The translations under genes and the position numbers were made by a program. The notes under the pieces are model-generated. The model searched no databases. It was not told where the DNA came from and was given only the letters and a program-made list of their open reading frames with translations. Positions 25,066-37,107 of a DNA stretch of 64,000 nt are shown here, piece after piece (the first letter of the stretch is position 1; every line of letters begins with the position of its first letter). The stretch spans positions 1 through 64,000 of the forward strand of contig JAJEKV010000198.1 of NCBI GenBank assembly GCA_021234155.1, written 5' to 3'. This DNA is from Isoetes taiwanensis. Lineage: Eukaryota > Streptophyta > Lycopodiopsida > Isoetales > Isoetaceae.

Positions 25066-26932
25066 CTAGTAATGGTGCCCAGCGTTGCTGGGCAAATATT
25101 GGGAACATTTGTGGATGGAAACCTATTCAGCTCAGACTCATTTTTATACATCTAATATAATAGAAACCAAGTCCATCATTGCTAGGCTATAAGAGGTTTT
25201 TGTGCATTTGATAACCTTCCCTTTGCTCTATCCTGCATATCCTTTTTTCCTCATTTTCTTACACACTTTTTTTTTTCCCTTTTCTTATTTTTTTTTACGC
25301 ACATTTACTTTTCTCCTTCTCTCTCTTTTTTTACCCTCTTCTCCCCTCCTCTTTTCTTCCTTTTCTCCTTCTCATTTTTCCCTTTCCCTTTCCCTTTTTT
25401 TGGCTTTTTTCCTTCCCTTTTCACCTTTCTCCACCCTTCCCATTTTTTCTCATGCTCTTTTTTCCCTTTCCTTTCCCATTCCTTTTGCATTTCTCTTTTT
25501 CCCTTCCCTTTTCTCATGCCCTTTTGCATTCCCTTTTCCCCACCTTTTTTTTTTAATGTTTTTCTTCCTCTCCTCACACTCTTCTTCTTTATCTCATGTC
25601 TTTTTTTTCCCATTTTCTTCTTCCTTTTTCTCATGCCTTTTTCCTTTCCTTCCCCCTTTTCCGCCTCCATTTTTTCCTTTTCCCTTTCCTTCGTTTTTTC
25701 ATCATTTCCCCACCCTTTCCATTTTTCCTTGGAGTGCCTTTTCCTCTTTCCTTCCCCTTTCCTTTTCTCTTTCCCTTTCCCTTTCCCTTTTCCTTTCCTT
25801 TTTCCTTTTTCTTTTTTTTCCCATGTATTTTTCCATTCCCTTTTTCCACTTTTTTTTACTTGCCTTTTCTTGCCTTTCCTTACCCTCTTCCCCTTTTTCC
25901 CCGTCCAGTATTGCAATGGGTTTTTTTTCTTTTTCTTTTCCCTTTCCCTCTTCCAATTTTTTCCGTGCCCTTTTTCCCCTTCCTCTTTTCCATTTTCCCT
26001 CCTTATTCCTCGTGTTCTTTTTCTTTCCCCTTTTCCTTTTTCGCCTCCCATTTCCTTTTTCCTTTTCCTTCTTTTTTTCATCCTTTTTCTTTTTTCCATG
26101 CCCTTTTCCTCTTTCCTTTCCACCCTTTTTTTTCCTTCTCTCTTTTCCTTTCCATTTTCCCACACCTTTTTCCATTCCATTTTTTCCACCTTTTTCACAT
26201 GCCCTTTTTCCTCATTTTCCCACCCTCTTCCCCTTTTCCCTTTTCCCTTTTCCTTTTTTTCTATTCCATGTTTTTACGTTCTCTTTTTGCTTTTCGCTTT
26301 TCCCTTTTCCCTTTTCCCTTTTTCCATCTCTTTTTCCCTTTCTTTTTTTCCTTTCCTCACCCTTTCCTCTTCTCGTGCCACTTTCTCCTTCCTCTCTCAT
26401 TTCCCTCTCCCTTTTCCTCATGCCCTTTTCCCTTTTTCGCCTCCTTTTTCCTTTTTCCTTCCCTTTCTATTTTTCCATGCCCTTTTTTCCCTCTCTCCAC
26501 CATTCTTATCTTCCCCTTTTTCCCTTCCGTCACCCTTTTCGTCTTCACATTTTTTCCGTTGCCCCTTTTTTCTTCCTTTTCCTCCTTTCCCCTTTTCTTT
26601 TCCCTTATTCTGTCCTCACCCTTTCCCCCTTTTCCTTTTCATAGTGTCTTTTTTTTCCTTCCTTTTTCTCCCTTTCTTTTTCTTTCCCTTTTTCGTGCTC
26701 TTTTCCCTTTCCTTTTTCCTTCTCCGTCTTTCCCTTTTGCCCGTGCCTTTTTGCCTCTCACTTTGCCCTTTTCTCTGCCATTTTCCCTTTCCTCTTAAGA
26801 GATCAGAGCATGGCCAATCATGGTGGTGGGAAGTTGTGCGATAAATCTCGGCCTTCAAATGCAATCAGACGATCTCAACTATCTAAATTAGGGTTTGATG
26901 CAAGACATACGCTAAAACTTTATAATATAAGA
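25066..26932 (-). mobile_element. Helitron E (1867 bp, non-autonomous)
   Basis: Minus-strand 5' TCTTATATTATAAAG and 3' hairpin GCCCAGC/GCTGGGC plus CTAG. Flanks agataa and tatcc: the same unit position as Helitron A, in another unit. By eye it is nearly identical to C. Confidence 0.92.
25215..26795. repeat. Polypyrimidine tract of Helitron E
   Basis: About 1.58 kb, close to the tract of C, with scattered indels and a few non-pyrimidine patches (for example around 25733 and 25912). Confidence 0.95.
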
Positions 26933-26940
26933 TATCCATA

Positions 26941-28979
26941 TAATAAGTCATATAATCTAATTAAAGACAAGGAGATATTTTGAGAAAAAGGCAACTGTCT
27001 GCTAAAAAAAAGGCTAAAGTCGCAGAGAGCTCTATAAATAGAACCAAAACTTCAGTTGGACATATCTCCGCAACCAGAGCTCCGATTGCAACGACTTTTA
27101 GCTTGTTGGATCCGGCTCGGAGTCTAGTTTCTGAATTGGGGTGGCACATTCCGTAGTTCATCCGGAGGAGAGAGTAATAGCCGAAAACGTGACAAGTGGT
27201 CACAGATCACTGCCATAGCGACTTTACAGATTTGTAATTGTTTTTTGAAGTGTGGCTACTTGGAGTAGCTAGATTAGTTTGGAAGGCCAATAAGCCAGAT
27301 GCCAGATCTTTGTATTTACCATAGAGCACTTGTGTTTGCCATAATCCAGTGGATCTGGTTGGGTGGTTAATGGTGCTGCCATATCACTTGTGACATGAAT
27401 AAAGTTTCTTTTGTCCCGTGTTCTATTATTTCATTGTGGATTCTATGATTCTATGTTATTGCGACTTCCCAAATATACATGAATCGTATCAAGTGGTATC
27501 AGAGCGAAGCTGTGATTCTTATGGGAATCTATGGGCTATGGGAACATCAAGGCTGCGAAACACCAAGAACCTTGCAAGCTTGTGCTGCAAGTATAGATGG
27601 GTTTAACTTCGTCAAAGAAGTGTTACGGGCGAAGTATATGGGTACACAGGTGAATCTTGGAGTGTGGCGTCCAAAGTGGAATTCTAGAGCCAAAGGATTT
27701 GTGAAAATCTGGGACAGATCTTGTGCCTGATGAATAAGTATATTATTCTGATACATTGGATTTGGTGACTACTGCTATAAATGAGGTTGGGACATCCGTA
27801 GCAGATAAAATTCGGTGCTTCCGTGGAGAATGCTCGAAGTATATGGAACAACTTGTTGCTTAACGAAGTGCGGATTATTGGAGAACCGCAAAAGCATCCC
27901 GCTTGGGATTATGGAGTCGGATCGTGGTGATCCGGCGAGACCCGATTGGCCGTTGGGGTCATTTATATAAATATTTGGCTTGGGAAGTCATCTATATTAA
28001 CACTTGACCTTATTTGCAGGTTTGCATAGTGTTAAGCATTGGGGAGGACACTTTACGTAGAAGCTGCCAATGATATGAACGCAAAATTTGGATGTGCAAT
28101 CTCAAATTGTTTCCTATGGGCCGGGCTTATGGGTAAAGTTCCTAAGTTGAATTTCTTTATTTGGAATAAAGAATAGATACTTTTGATGTGTATATCCATG
28201 GTAGATTAGTGACTACGATTGCAACGTAGCCGGCTTGAACATGGTATACTAGATAGGGAATGCCTCTTGGAAGATTAGTGGTTGTGACTGCAGCACAATC
28301 GGCTTGACAAGAAAGCATAAGATGTAATTTCTTGGAAGATTAGTAATTGTGGTTGCAACACAATTGGCTTGACAAAATTACATCTGTGTCTTGGAGATAC
28401 GCTGTATCTTGGAGATACACTGTATCGTGGTGGCGATACAATCAAGTAGTACCGCGGAGATACGAAAGATAATAATGTACCACGGAGGTACAAAGGATAT
28501 ATCGTGATCGCGGGAAGTACGCGGATATCCATAATCGCGTTTCTAGAGTTTTGCAGGAGCTAAAAAGAATGGGGCGTGGAGGCTCCAATGGGTATAAGGT
28601 ATTGTGGAAGTACAATAACTTATAACCATTCTTGAGTTAGCAGGGTCTAGGAACTCCTGTGTGTACGTTGAACATGGGACAATCACCTTGAGAAGGGATG
28701 GACCAAACCGAACGATACTTGGACGATAGCGGACGATCTATCTTGAGAAGGGATGGATTAATATGGAGCAAGCACGGGGGAGCGGTCCACGGCGAATGGG
28801 TTATTGGAATTATGGCAAATACTATGTAAATGTTATTCCTAAGGTCATCTAAAAATATGAAGGGGCATAGGATAACACAGCATGTGGGTGTGAAGAACCA
28901 TTGAACTTTATGGAAGGGGTCGAGGCACTATCATTGGGATAGTTATTGGTTGAGAAAAAAATCATAGATAATATCCATA
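26941..28979 (+). repeat. Array unit 8 (2039 bp)
   Basis: LTR 26941-27491 (starts TAATAAG). Intact primer site 27494-27505. The internal region carries the CGGATC/GATCCG version of the paired motif near 27915. Confidence 0.87.
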
Positions 28980-31013
28980 TGATAAGTCATATAATCTAAT
29001 TAAAGACAAGGAGATATTTTGAGAAAAAGGCAACTGCCTGCTAAAAAAAAGGCTAAAGTCGCAGAGAGCTCTATAAATAGAACCAAAACTTCAGTTGGAC
29101 ATATCTCCGCAACCAGAGCTCCGATTGCAACGACTGTTAGCTTATTGGAGCCGGCTCGGAGTCTAGTTTCTGAATTGGGGTGGCACATTCCGTAGTTCAT
29201 CCGGAGGAGAGAGTAATAGCCGAAAACGTGACAAGTGGTCACAGATCACTGCCATAGCGACTTTACAGATTTGTAATTGTTTTTTGAAGTGTGGCTACTT
29301 GGAGTAGCTAGATTAGTTTGGAAGGCCAATAAGCCAGATGCCAGATCTTTGTATTTACCATAGAGCACTTGTGTTTGCCATAATCCAGTGGATCTGGTTG
29401 GGTGGTTAATGGTGCTGCCATATCACTTGTGACATGAATAAAGTTTCTTTTGTCCCGTGTTCTATTATTTCATTGTGGATTCTATGATTCTATGTTATTG
29501 CGACTTCCCAAATATACATGAATCGTATCAAGTGGTATCAGAGCGAAGCTGTGATTCTTATGGGAATCTATGGGCTATGGGAACATCAAGGCTGCGAAAC
29601 ACCAAGAACCTTGCAAGCTTGTGCTGCAAGTATAGATGGGTTTAACTTCGTCAAAGAAGTGTTAAGGGCGAAGTATATGGGTAAACAGGTGAATCTTGGA
29701 GTGTGGCGTCCAAAGTGGAATTCTAGAGCCGAAGGATTTGTGAAAATCTGGGACAAAGATCTTGTGCCTGATGAATAAGTATATTATTCTGATACATTGG
29801 ATTTGGTGACTACTGCTATAAATGAGGCTGGGACATCAGTAGCAGATAAAATTCGGTGCTTCCGTGGAGAATGCTCGAAGTATATGGAACAACTTGTTGC
29901 GAACGAGTCTGGATTATTGGAGAACCGCAAAAGCATCCTGCTTGGGATTGCGGAGTCAGATCGTGGTGATCTGAGAGACTGATTGGCCGTTGGGGGTCAT
30001 TTATATAAATATTTGGCTTGGGAAGTCATCTATATTAACACTTGGCCTTATTTGCAGGTTTGCATAGTGTTAAGCATTGGGGAGGACACTTTACGTAGAA
30101 GCTGCCAAGGATATGAACGCAAAATTTGGATGTGCAATCTCAAATTGTTTCCTATGGACAGGCTTATGGGTAAAGTTCCTAAGTTGAATTTCTTTATTTG
30201 GAATAAAGAATAGATACTTTTGCTGTGTATATCCATGGTAGATTAGTGACTACGATTGCAACGTAGCCGGCTTGAACATGGTATACTAGATAGGGAATGC
30301 CTCTTGGAAGATTAGTGGTTGTGACTGCAGCACAATCGGCTTCACAAGAGAGCATAAGATGTAAATTTCTTGGAAGATTAGTAATTGTGGTTGCAACACA
30401 ATTGGCTTGACAAAATTACATCTGTGTCTTGGAGATACGCTATATCTTGGAGATACACTGTATCGTGGTGGCGATACAATCAAGTAGTACCGCGGAGGTA
30501 CGAAAGATAATAATGTACCACGGAGGTACAAAGGATATATCGTCATCGTGGAAATGCAGCGGATATCCATAAACGTTTCTAGAGTTTTGCAGAGCTAAAA
30601 AGAATGGGGACGTGGAGGTTCCAATGGGTATAAGGTATTGTGGAAGTACAATAACTTATAACCATTCTTGAGAGCAGGGTCTAGGAACTCTGTGTGTACG
30701 TTGAACATGGACAATCACCTTGAGAAGGGATGGACCAAACCGAACGCATTACTTGGGACGATAGCGGACGATCTACTTGAGAAGGGATGGATTGATATGG
30801 AGCAAGCACGGGGGAGCGGTCCACGGCGAATGGGTTATTGGAATTATGGCAAATACTATGTAAATGTTATTCCTAAGGTCACCTAATAATATGAAGGGGC
30901 ATAGGATAACATAGCATGTGGGTGTGAAGAACCATTGAACTTTATGGAAGGGGTCGAGGCACTATCATTGGGATGGTTATTGGTTGAGAAAAAAATCATA
31001 GATAATATCCATA
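28980..31013 (+). repeat. Array unit 9 (2034 bp)
   Basis: LTR 28980-29530. Intact primer site 29533-29544. One of the cleanest copies, used here as reference for the interrupted gag-position frame. Confidence 0.88.
29518..30213 (+). pseudogene. Interrupted reading frame in gag position, unidentified
   Basis: Starting with an ATG at the LTR end and crossing the primer site, one frame stays open for about 230 codons apart from two in-frame stops: TAA after KDLVPDE and TGA after GDLRD. It closes with TAG after IWNKE. The same frame and stops recur in most units; a further position (cacttRRcct) is TGG here but TGA or TGC in others. The location matches gag in an LTR element, but I see no capsid motif and no CCHC zinc knuckle. 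Near-identity of the copies means conservation alone is not evidence of selection. It may be a dead gag, or no gene at all. Confidence 0.3.
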
Positions 31014-33046
31014 TAATAAGTCATATAATCTAATTAAAGACAAGGAGATATTTTGAGAAAAAAGGCAACTGCCTGCTAAAAAAAAGGCTAAAGTCGCAGA
31101 GAGCTCTATAAATAGAACCAAAACTTCAGTTGGACATATCTCCGCAACCAGAGCTCCGATTGCAACGACTTTTAGCTTGTTGGAGCCGGCTCGGAGTCTA
31201 GTTTCTGAATTGGGGTGGCACATTCCGTAGTTCATCCGGAGGAGAGAGTAATGGCCAAAAACGTGACAAGTGGTCACAGATCACTGCCATAGCGACTTTA
31301 CAGATTTGTAATTGTTTTCTGAATTGTGCATACTTGGAGTAGCTAGATTAGTTTGGAAGGCCAATAAGCCAGATGCCAGAGCTTTGTATTTGCCATAGAG
31401 CACTTGTGTTTGCCATAATCCAGTGGATCCAGTTGGGTGGTTAATGGTGCTGCCATATCACTTGTGACATGAATAAAGTTTCTTTAGTCCAGTGTTCTAT
31501 TATTTCATTGTGGATTCTATGAGTCTATGTTATTGCGACTTCCCAAATATACATGAATCGTATCAAGTGTTATTAGAGCGAAGCTGTGATTCTTCTGGGA
31601 ATCTATGGGCTATGGGAACATCAAGGCTGCGAAACACCAAGAACCTTGCAAGCTTGTGCTGCAAGTATAGATGGGTTTAACTTCGTCAAAGAAGTGTTAA
31701 GGGCGAAGTATATGGGTAAACAGGTGAATCTTGGAGTGTGGCGTCCAAAGTGGAATTCTAGAGCCGAAGGATTTGTGAAAATCTGGGACAAAGATCTTGT
31801 GCCTGATGAATAAGTATATTATTCTGATACATTGGATTTGGTGACTACTGCTATAAATGAGGCTGGGACATCAGTAGCAGATAAAATTCGGTGCTTCCGT
31901 GGAGAATGCTCGAAGTATATAAAACAACTTGTTGCGAACGAGTCTGGATTATTGGAGAACCGCAAAAGCATCCTGCTTGGGATTGCGGAGTCAGATCGTG
32001 GTGATCTGAGAGACTGATTGGCCGTTGGGGGTCATTTATATAAATATTTGGCTTGGGAAGTCATCTATATTAACACTTGACCTTATTTGCAGGTTTGCAT
32101 AGTGTTAAGCATTGGGGAGGACACTTTACGTAGAAGCTGCCAAGGATATGAACGCAAAATTTGGATGTGCAATCTCAAATTGTTTCCTATGGACAGGCTT
32201 ATGGGTAAAGTTCCTAAGTTGAATTTCTTTATTTGGAATAAAGAATAGATACTTTTGCTGTGTATATCCATGGTAGATTAGTGACTACGATTGCAACGTA
32301 GCCGGCTTGAACATGGTATACTAGATAGGGAATGCCTCTTGGAAGATTAGTGGTTGTGACTGCAGCACAATCGGCTTCACAAGAGAGCATAAGATGTAAA
32401 TTTCTTGGAAGATTAGTAATTGTGGTTGCAACACAATTGGCTTGACAAAATTACATCTGTGTCTTGGAGATACGCTATATCTTGGAGATACACTGTATCG
32501 TGGTGGCGATACAATCAAGTAGTACCGCGGAGGTACGAAAGATAATAATGTACCACGGAGGTACAAAGGATATATCGTACTGTGGAAGTACGCGGATATC
32601 CATAACTGTTTCTAGAGTTTTGCAGGAGCTAAAAGAATGGGGACGTGGAGGTTCCAATGGGTATAAGGTATTGTGGAAGTACAATAACTTATAACCATTC
32701 TTGAGTTCGCAGGGTCTAGGAACTCCCAGGTGTACGTTGAACATGGACAATCACCTTGAGAAGGGATGGACCAAACTGGAACGTACTTGGACGATAGCGG
32801 ACGATCTACTTGAGAAGGGATGGATTGATATGGAGCAAGCACGGGGGAGCGGTCCACGGCGAATGGGTTATTGGAATTATGGCAAATACTATGTAAATGT
32901 TATTCCTAAGGTCACCTAATAATATGAAGGGGCATAGGATAACATAGCATGTGGGTGTGAAGAACCATTGAACTTTATGGAAGGGGTCGAGGCACTATCA
33001 TTGGGATGGTTATTGGTTGAGAAAAAAATCATAGATAATATCCATA
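31014..33046 (+). repeat. Array unit 10 (2033 bp)
   Basis: LTR 31014-31565 (starts TAATAAG). Primer-site position TGTTATTAGAGC (31568). Full hairpin series present. Confidence 0.88.
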
Positions 33047-35073
33047 TAATAAGTCATATAATCTAATTAAAGACAAGGAGATATTTTGAGAAAAAAGGCA
33101 ACGCACCGCTAAAAAAAAAAAGGCTAAAGTCGCAGAGAGCTCTATAAATAGAACCAAAACTTGAGGTTGGACATATCTCATAACCAGGAGCTCGATTGCA
33201 ACGACTTTTAGCTTTTGGAGCCATTTTCGAGTCTAGTTTCTGAATTGGGTTGGCACATTCCGTAGTTCATTCGAGGAGAGAGTAATGGCAAGCGTGACAA
33301 GTGGTCCTGAGATCAACGCCATAAGCGACTTTCTGATTTGTAATTGTTTTTCGAAGCGTGGCTAGTTGAAGTAGCTAGATTAGTTTGGAAGGCCAATAAG
33401 CCGGATGCGAGCTTTGTATTTGCCATAGAGCACTTGTGTTTGCCATAATCCAGTGGATGCGGTTGGGTGGTTAATGGTGCTGCCATATCACTTGTGACAT
33501 GAATAAAGTTTCTTTAGTCCAGTGTTCTATTATTTCATTGTGGATTCTATGAGTCTATGTTATTGCGACTTCCCAAATATACATGAATCGTATCAAGTGT
33601 TATTAGAGCGAAGCTGTGATTCTTCTGGGAATCTATGGGCTATGGGAACATCAAGGCTGCGAAACACCAAGAACCTTGCAAGCTTGTGCTGCAAGTATAG
33701 ATGGGTTTAACTTCGTCAAAGAAGTGTTACGGGCGAAGTATATGGGTACACAGGTGAATCTTGGAGTGTGGCGTCCAAAGTGGAATTCTAGAGCCAAAGG
33801 ATTTGTGAAAATCTGGGACAGATCTTGTGCCTGATGAATAAGTATATTATTCTGATACATTGGATTTGGTGACTACTGCTATAAATGAGGTTGGGACATC
33901 CGTAGCAGATAAAATTCGGTGCTTCCGTGGAGAATGCTCGAAGTATATGGAACAACTTGTTGCGAACGAGTCTGGATTATTGGAGAACCGCAAAAGCATC
34001 CTGCTTGGGATTGCGGAGTCAGATCGTGGTGATCTGAGAGACTGATTGGCCGTTGGGGGTCATTTATATAAATATTTGGCTTGGGAAGTCATCTATATTA
34101 ACACTTGACCTTATTTGCAGGTTTGCATAGTGTTAAGCATTGGGGAGGACACTTTACGTAGAAGCTGCCAAGGATATGAACGCAAAATTTGGATGTGCAA
34201 TCTCAAATTGTTTCCTATGGACAGGCTTATGGGTAAAGTTCCTAAGTTGAATTTCTTTATTTGGAATAAAGAATAGATACTTTTGATGTGTATATCCATG
34301 GTAGATTAGTGACTACGATTGCAACGTAGCCGGCTTGAACATGGTATACTAGATAGGGAATGCCTCTTGGAAGATTAGTGGTTGTGACTGCAGCACAATC
34401 GGCTTGACAAGAGAGCATAAGATGTAATTTCTTGGAAGATTAGTAATTGTGGTTGCAACACAATTGGCTTGACAAAATTACATCTGTGTCTTGGAGATAC
34501 GCTGTATCTTGGAGATACACTGTATCGTGGTGGCGATACAATCAAGTAGTACCGCGGAGGTACGAAAGATAATAATGTACCACGGAGGTACAAAGGATAT
34601 ATCGTACTGTGGAAGTACGCGGATATCCATAACTGTTTCTAGAGTTTTGCAGGAGCTAAAAGAATGGGGACGTGGAGGTTCCAATGGGTATAAGGTATTG
34701 TGGAAGTACAATAACTTATAACCATTCTTGAGTTCGCAGGGTCTAGGAACTCCCAGGTGTACGTTGAACATGGACAATCACCTTGAGAAGGGATGGACCA
34801 AACTGGAACGTACTTGGACGATAGCGGACGATCTACTTGAGAAGGGATGGATTGATATGGAGCAAGCACGGGGGAGCGGTCCACGGCGAATGGGTTATTG
34901 GAATTATGGCAAATACTATGTAAATGTTATTCCTAAGGTCACCTAATAATATGAAGGGGCATAGGATAACATAGCATGTGGGTGTGAAGAACCATTGAAC
35001 TTTATGGAAGGGGTCGAGGCACTATCATTGGGATGGTTATTGGTTGAGAAAAAAATCATAGATAATATCCATA
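33047..35073 (+). repeat. Array unit 11 (2027 bp)
   Basis: LTR 33047-33595, with several indels between 33100 and 33380 not seen in its neighbours. Primer-site position TGTTATTAGAGC (33598). Confidence 0.87.
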
Positions 35074-37107
35074 TAATAAGTCATATAATCTAATTAAAGA
35101 CAAGGAGATATTTTGAGAATAAGGCAACTGCCTGCTAAAAAAAAGGCTAAAGTCGCAGAGAGCTCTATAAATAGAACCAAAATTTCAGTTGGACATATCT
35201 CCGCAACCAGAGCTGCAATTGCAACGACGTTTAGCTTGTTGGAGCCGGCTCCGAGTCTAGTTTCTGAATTGGGGTGGCACATTCCGTAGTTCATCCGGAG
35301 GAGAGAGTAATAGCCGAAAACGTGACAAGTGGTCACAGATCACTGCCATAGCGACTTTACAGATTTGTAATTGTTTTCTGAATTGTGGCTACTTGGAGTA
35401 GCTAGATTAGTTTGGAAGGCCAATAAGCCAGATGCCAGAGCTTTGTATTTGCCATAGAGCACTTGTGTTTGCCATATTCCAGTGGATCCAGTTGGGTGGT
35501 TAATGGTGCTGCCATATCACTTGTGACATGAATAAAGTTTCTTTTGTCCCGTGTTCTATTATTTCATTGTGGATTCTATGATTCTATGTTATTGCGACTT
35601 CCCAAATATACATGAATCGTATCAAGTGGTATCATAGCGAAGCTGTGATTCTTATGGGAATCTATAAGCTATGGGAACATCAAGGCTGCGAAACACCAAG
35701 AACCTTGCAAGCTTGTGCTGCAAGTATAGATGGGTTTAACTTCGTCAAAGAAGTGTTACGGGCGAAGTATATGGGTACACAGGTGAATCTTGGAGTGTGG
35801 CGTCCAAAGTGGAATTCTAGAGCCAAAGGATTTGTGAAAATCTGGGACAGATCTTGTGCCTGATGAATAAGTATATTATTCTGATACATACATTGGATTT
35901 GGTGACTACTGCTATAAATGAGGTTGGGACATCCGTAGCAGATAAAATTCGGTGCTTCCGTGGAGAATGCTCGAAGTATATGGAACAACTTGTTGCGAAC
36001 GAGTCTGGATTATTGGAGAACCGCAAAAGCATCCTGCTTGGGATTGTGGAGTCAGATCGTGGTGATCTGAGAGACTGATTGGCCGTTGGGGGTCATTTAT
36101 ATAAATATTTGGCTTGGGAAGTCATCTATATTAACACTTGACCTTATTTGCAGGTTTGCATAGTGTTAAGCATTGGGGAGGACACTTTACGTAGAAGCTG
36201 CCAATGATATGAACGCAAAATTTGGATGTGCAATCTCAAATTGTTTCCTATGGACAGGCTTATGGGTAAAGTTCCTAAGTTGAATTTCTTTATTTGGAAT
36301 AAAGAATAGATACTTTTGATGTGTATATCCATGGTAGATTAGTGACTACGATTGCAACGTAGCCGGCTTGAACATGGTATACTAGATAGGGAATGCCTCT
36401 TGGAAGATTAGTGGTTGTGACTGCAGCACAATCGGCTTGACAAGAGAGCATAAGATGTAATTTCTTGGAAGATTAGTAATTGTGGTTGCAACACAATTGG
36501 CTTGACAAAATTACATCTGTGTCTTGGAGATACGCTGTATCTTGGAGATACACTGTATCGTGGTGGCGATACAATCAAGTAGTACCGCGGAGGTACGAAA
36601 GATAATAATGTACCACGGAGGTACAAAGGATATATCGTACTGTGGAAGTACGCGGATATCCATAACTGTTTCTAGAGTTTTGCAGGAGCTAAAAGAATGG
36701 GGGCGTGGAGGTTCCAATGGGTATAAGGTATTGTGGAAGTACAATAACTTATAACCATTCTTGAGTTCGCAGGGTCTAGGAACTCCCAGGTGTACGTTGA
36801 ACATGGGACAATCACCTTGAGAAGGGATGGACCAAACTGGAACGTACTTGGACGATAGCGGACGATCTATCTTGAGAAGGGATGGATTGATATGGAGCAA
36901 GCACGGGGGAGCGGTCCACGGCGAATGGGTTATTGGAATTATGGCAAATACTATGTAAATGTTATTCCTAAGGTCACCTAAAAATATGAAGGGCATAGGA
37001 TAACATAGCATGTGGGTGTGAAGAACCATTGAACTTTATGGAAGGGGTCGAGGCACTATCATTGGGATAGTTATTGGTTGAGAAAAAAATCATAGATAAT
37101 ATCCATA
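35074..37107 (+). repeat. Array unit 12 (2034 bp)
   Basis: LTR 35074-35624. Primer site with one change (tggtatcatagc, 35627). Its LTR shares private changes with unit 13 (gagctgcaattg, ccggctccgag), so the two are recent duplicates. Confidence 0.88.

Larger units (their letters stand above)
23344..26940 (+). repeat. Array unit 7, 5'-truncated LTR, split by Helitron E
   Basis: Only the LTR 3' half survives (23344-23621). The primer-site position is TGTTATTAGAGC. About 70 bp of internal sequence are missing near 23900 (ggatttggtga joins atgctcgaag). Internal region 23622-25065 and 26933-26940. Confidence 0.8.

Noticed and set aside
29640-29780. Similarity of FVKEVLRAKYMGKQVN to the LINE reverse-transcriptase C-terminal region
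   Set aside because: Only a few residues resemble the usual V..AKY pattern and no neighbouring zf-RVT motif follows; too weak to call.
28980-31013. Endogenous pararetrovirus or retrovirus as source of the unit
   Set aside because: No coat, movement, envelope or polymerase motif; LTR plus initiator tRNA-Met primer site without gag-pol fits a TRIM/LARD element.
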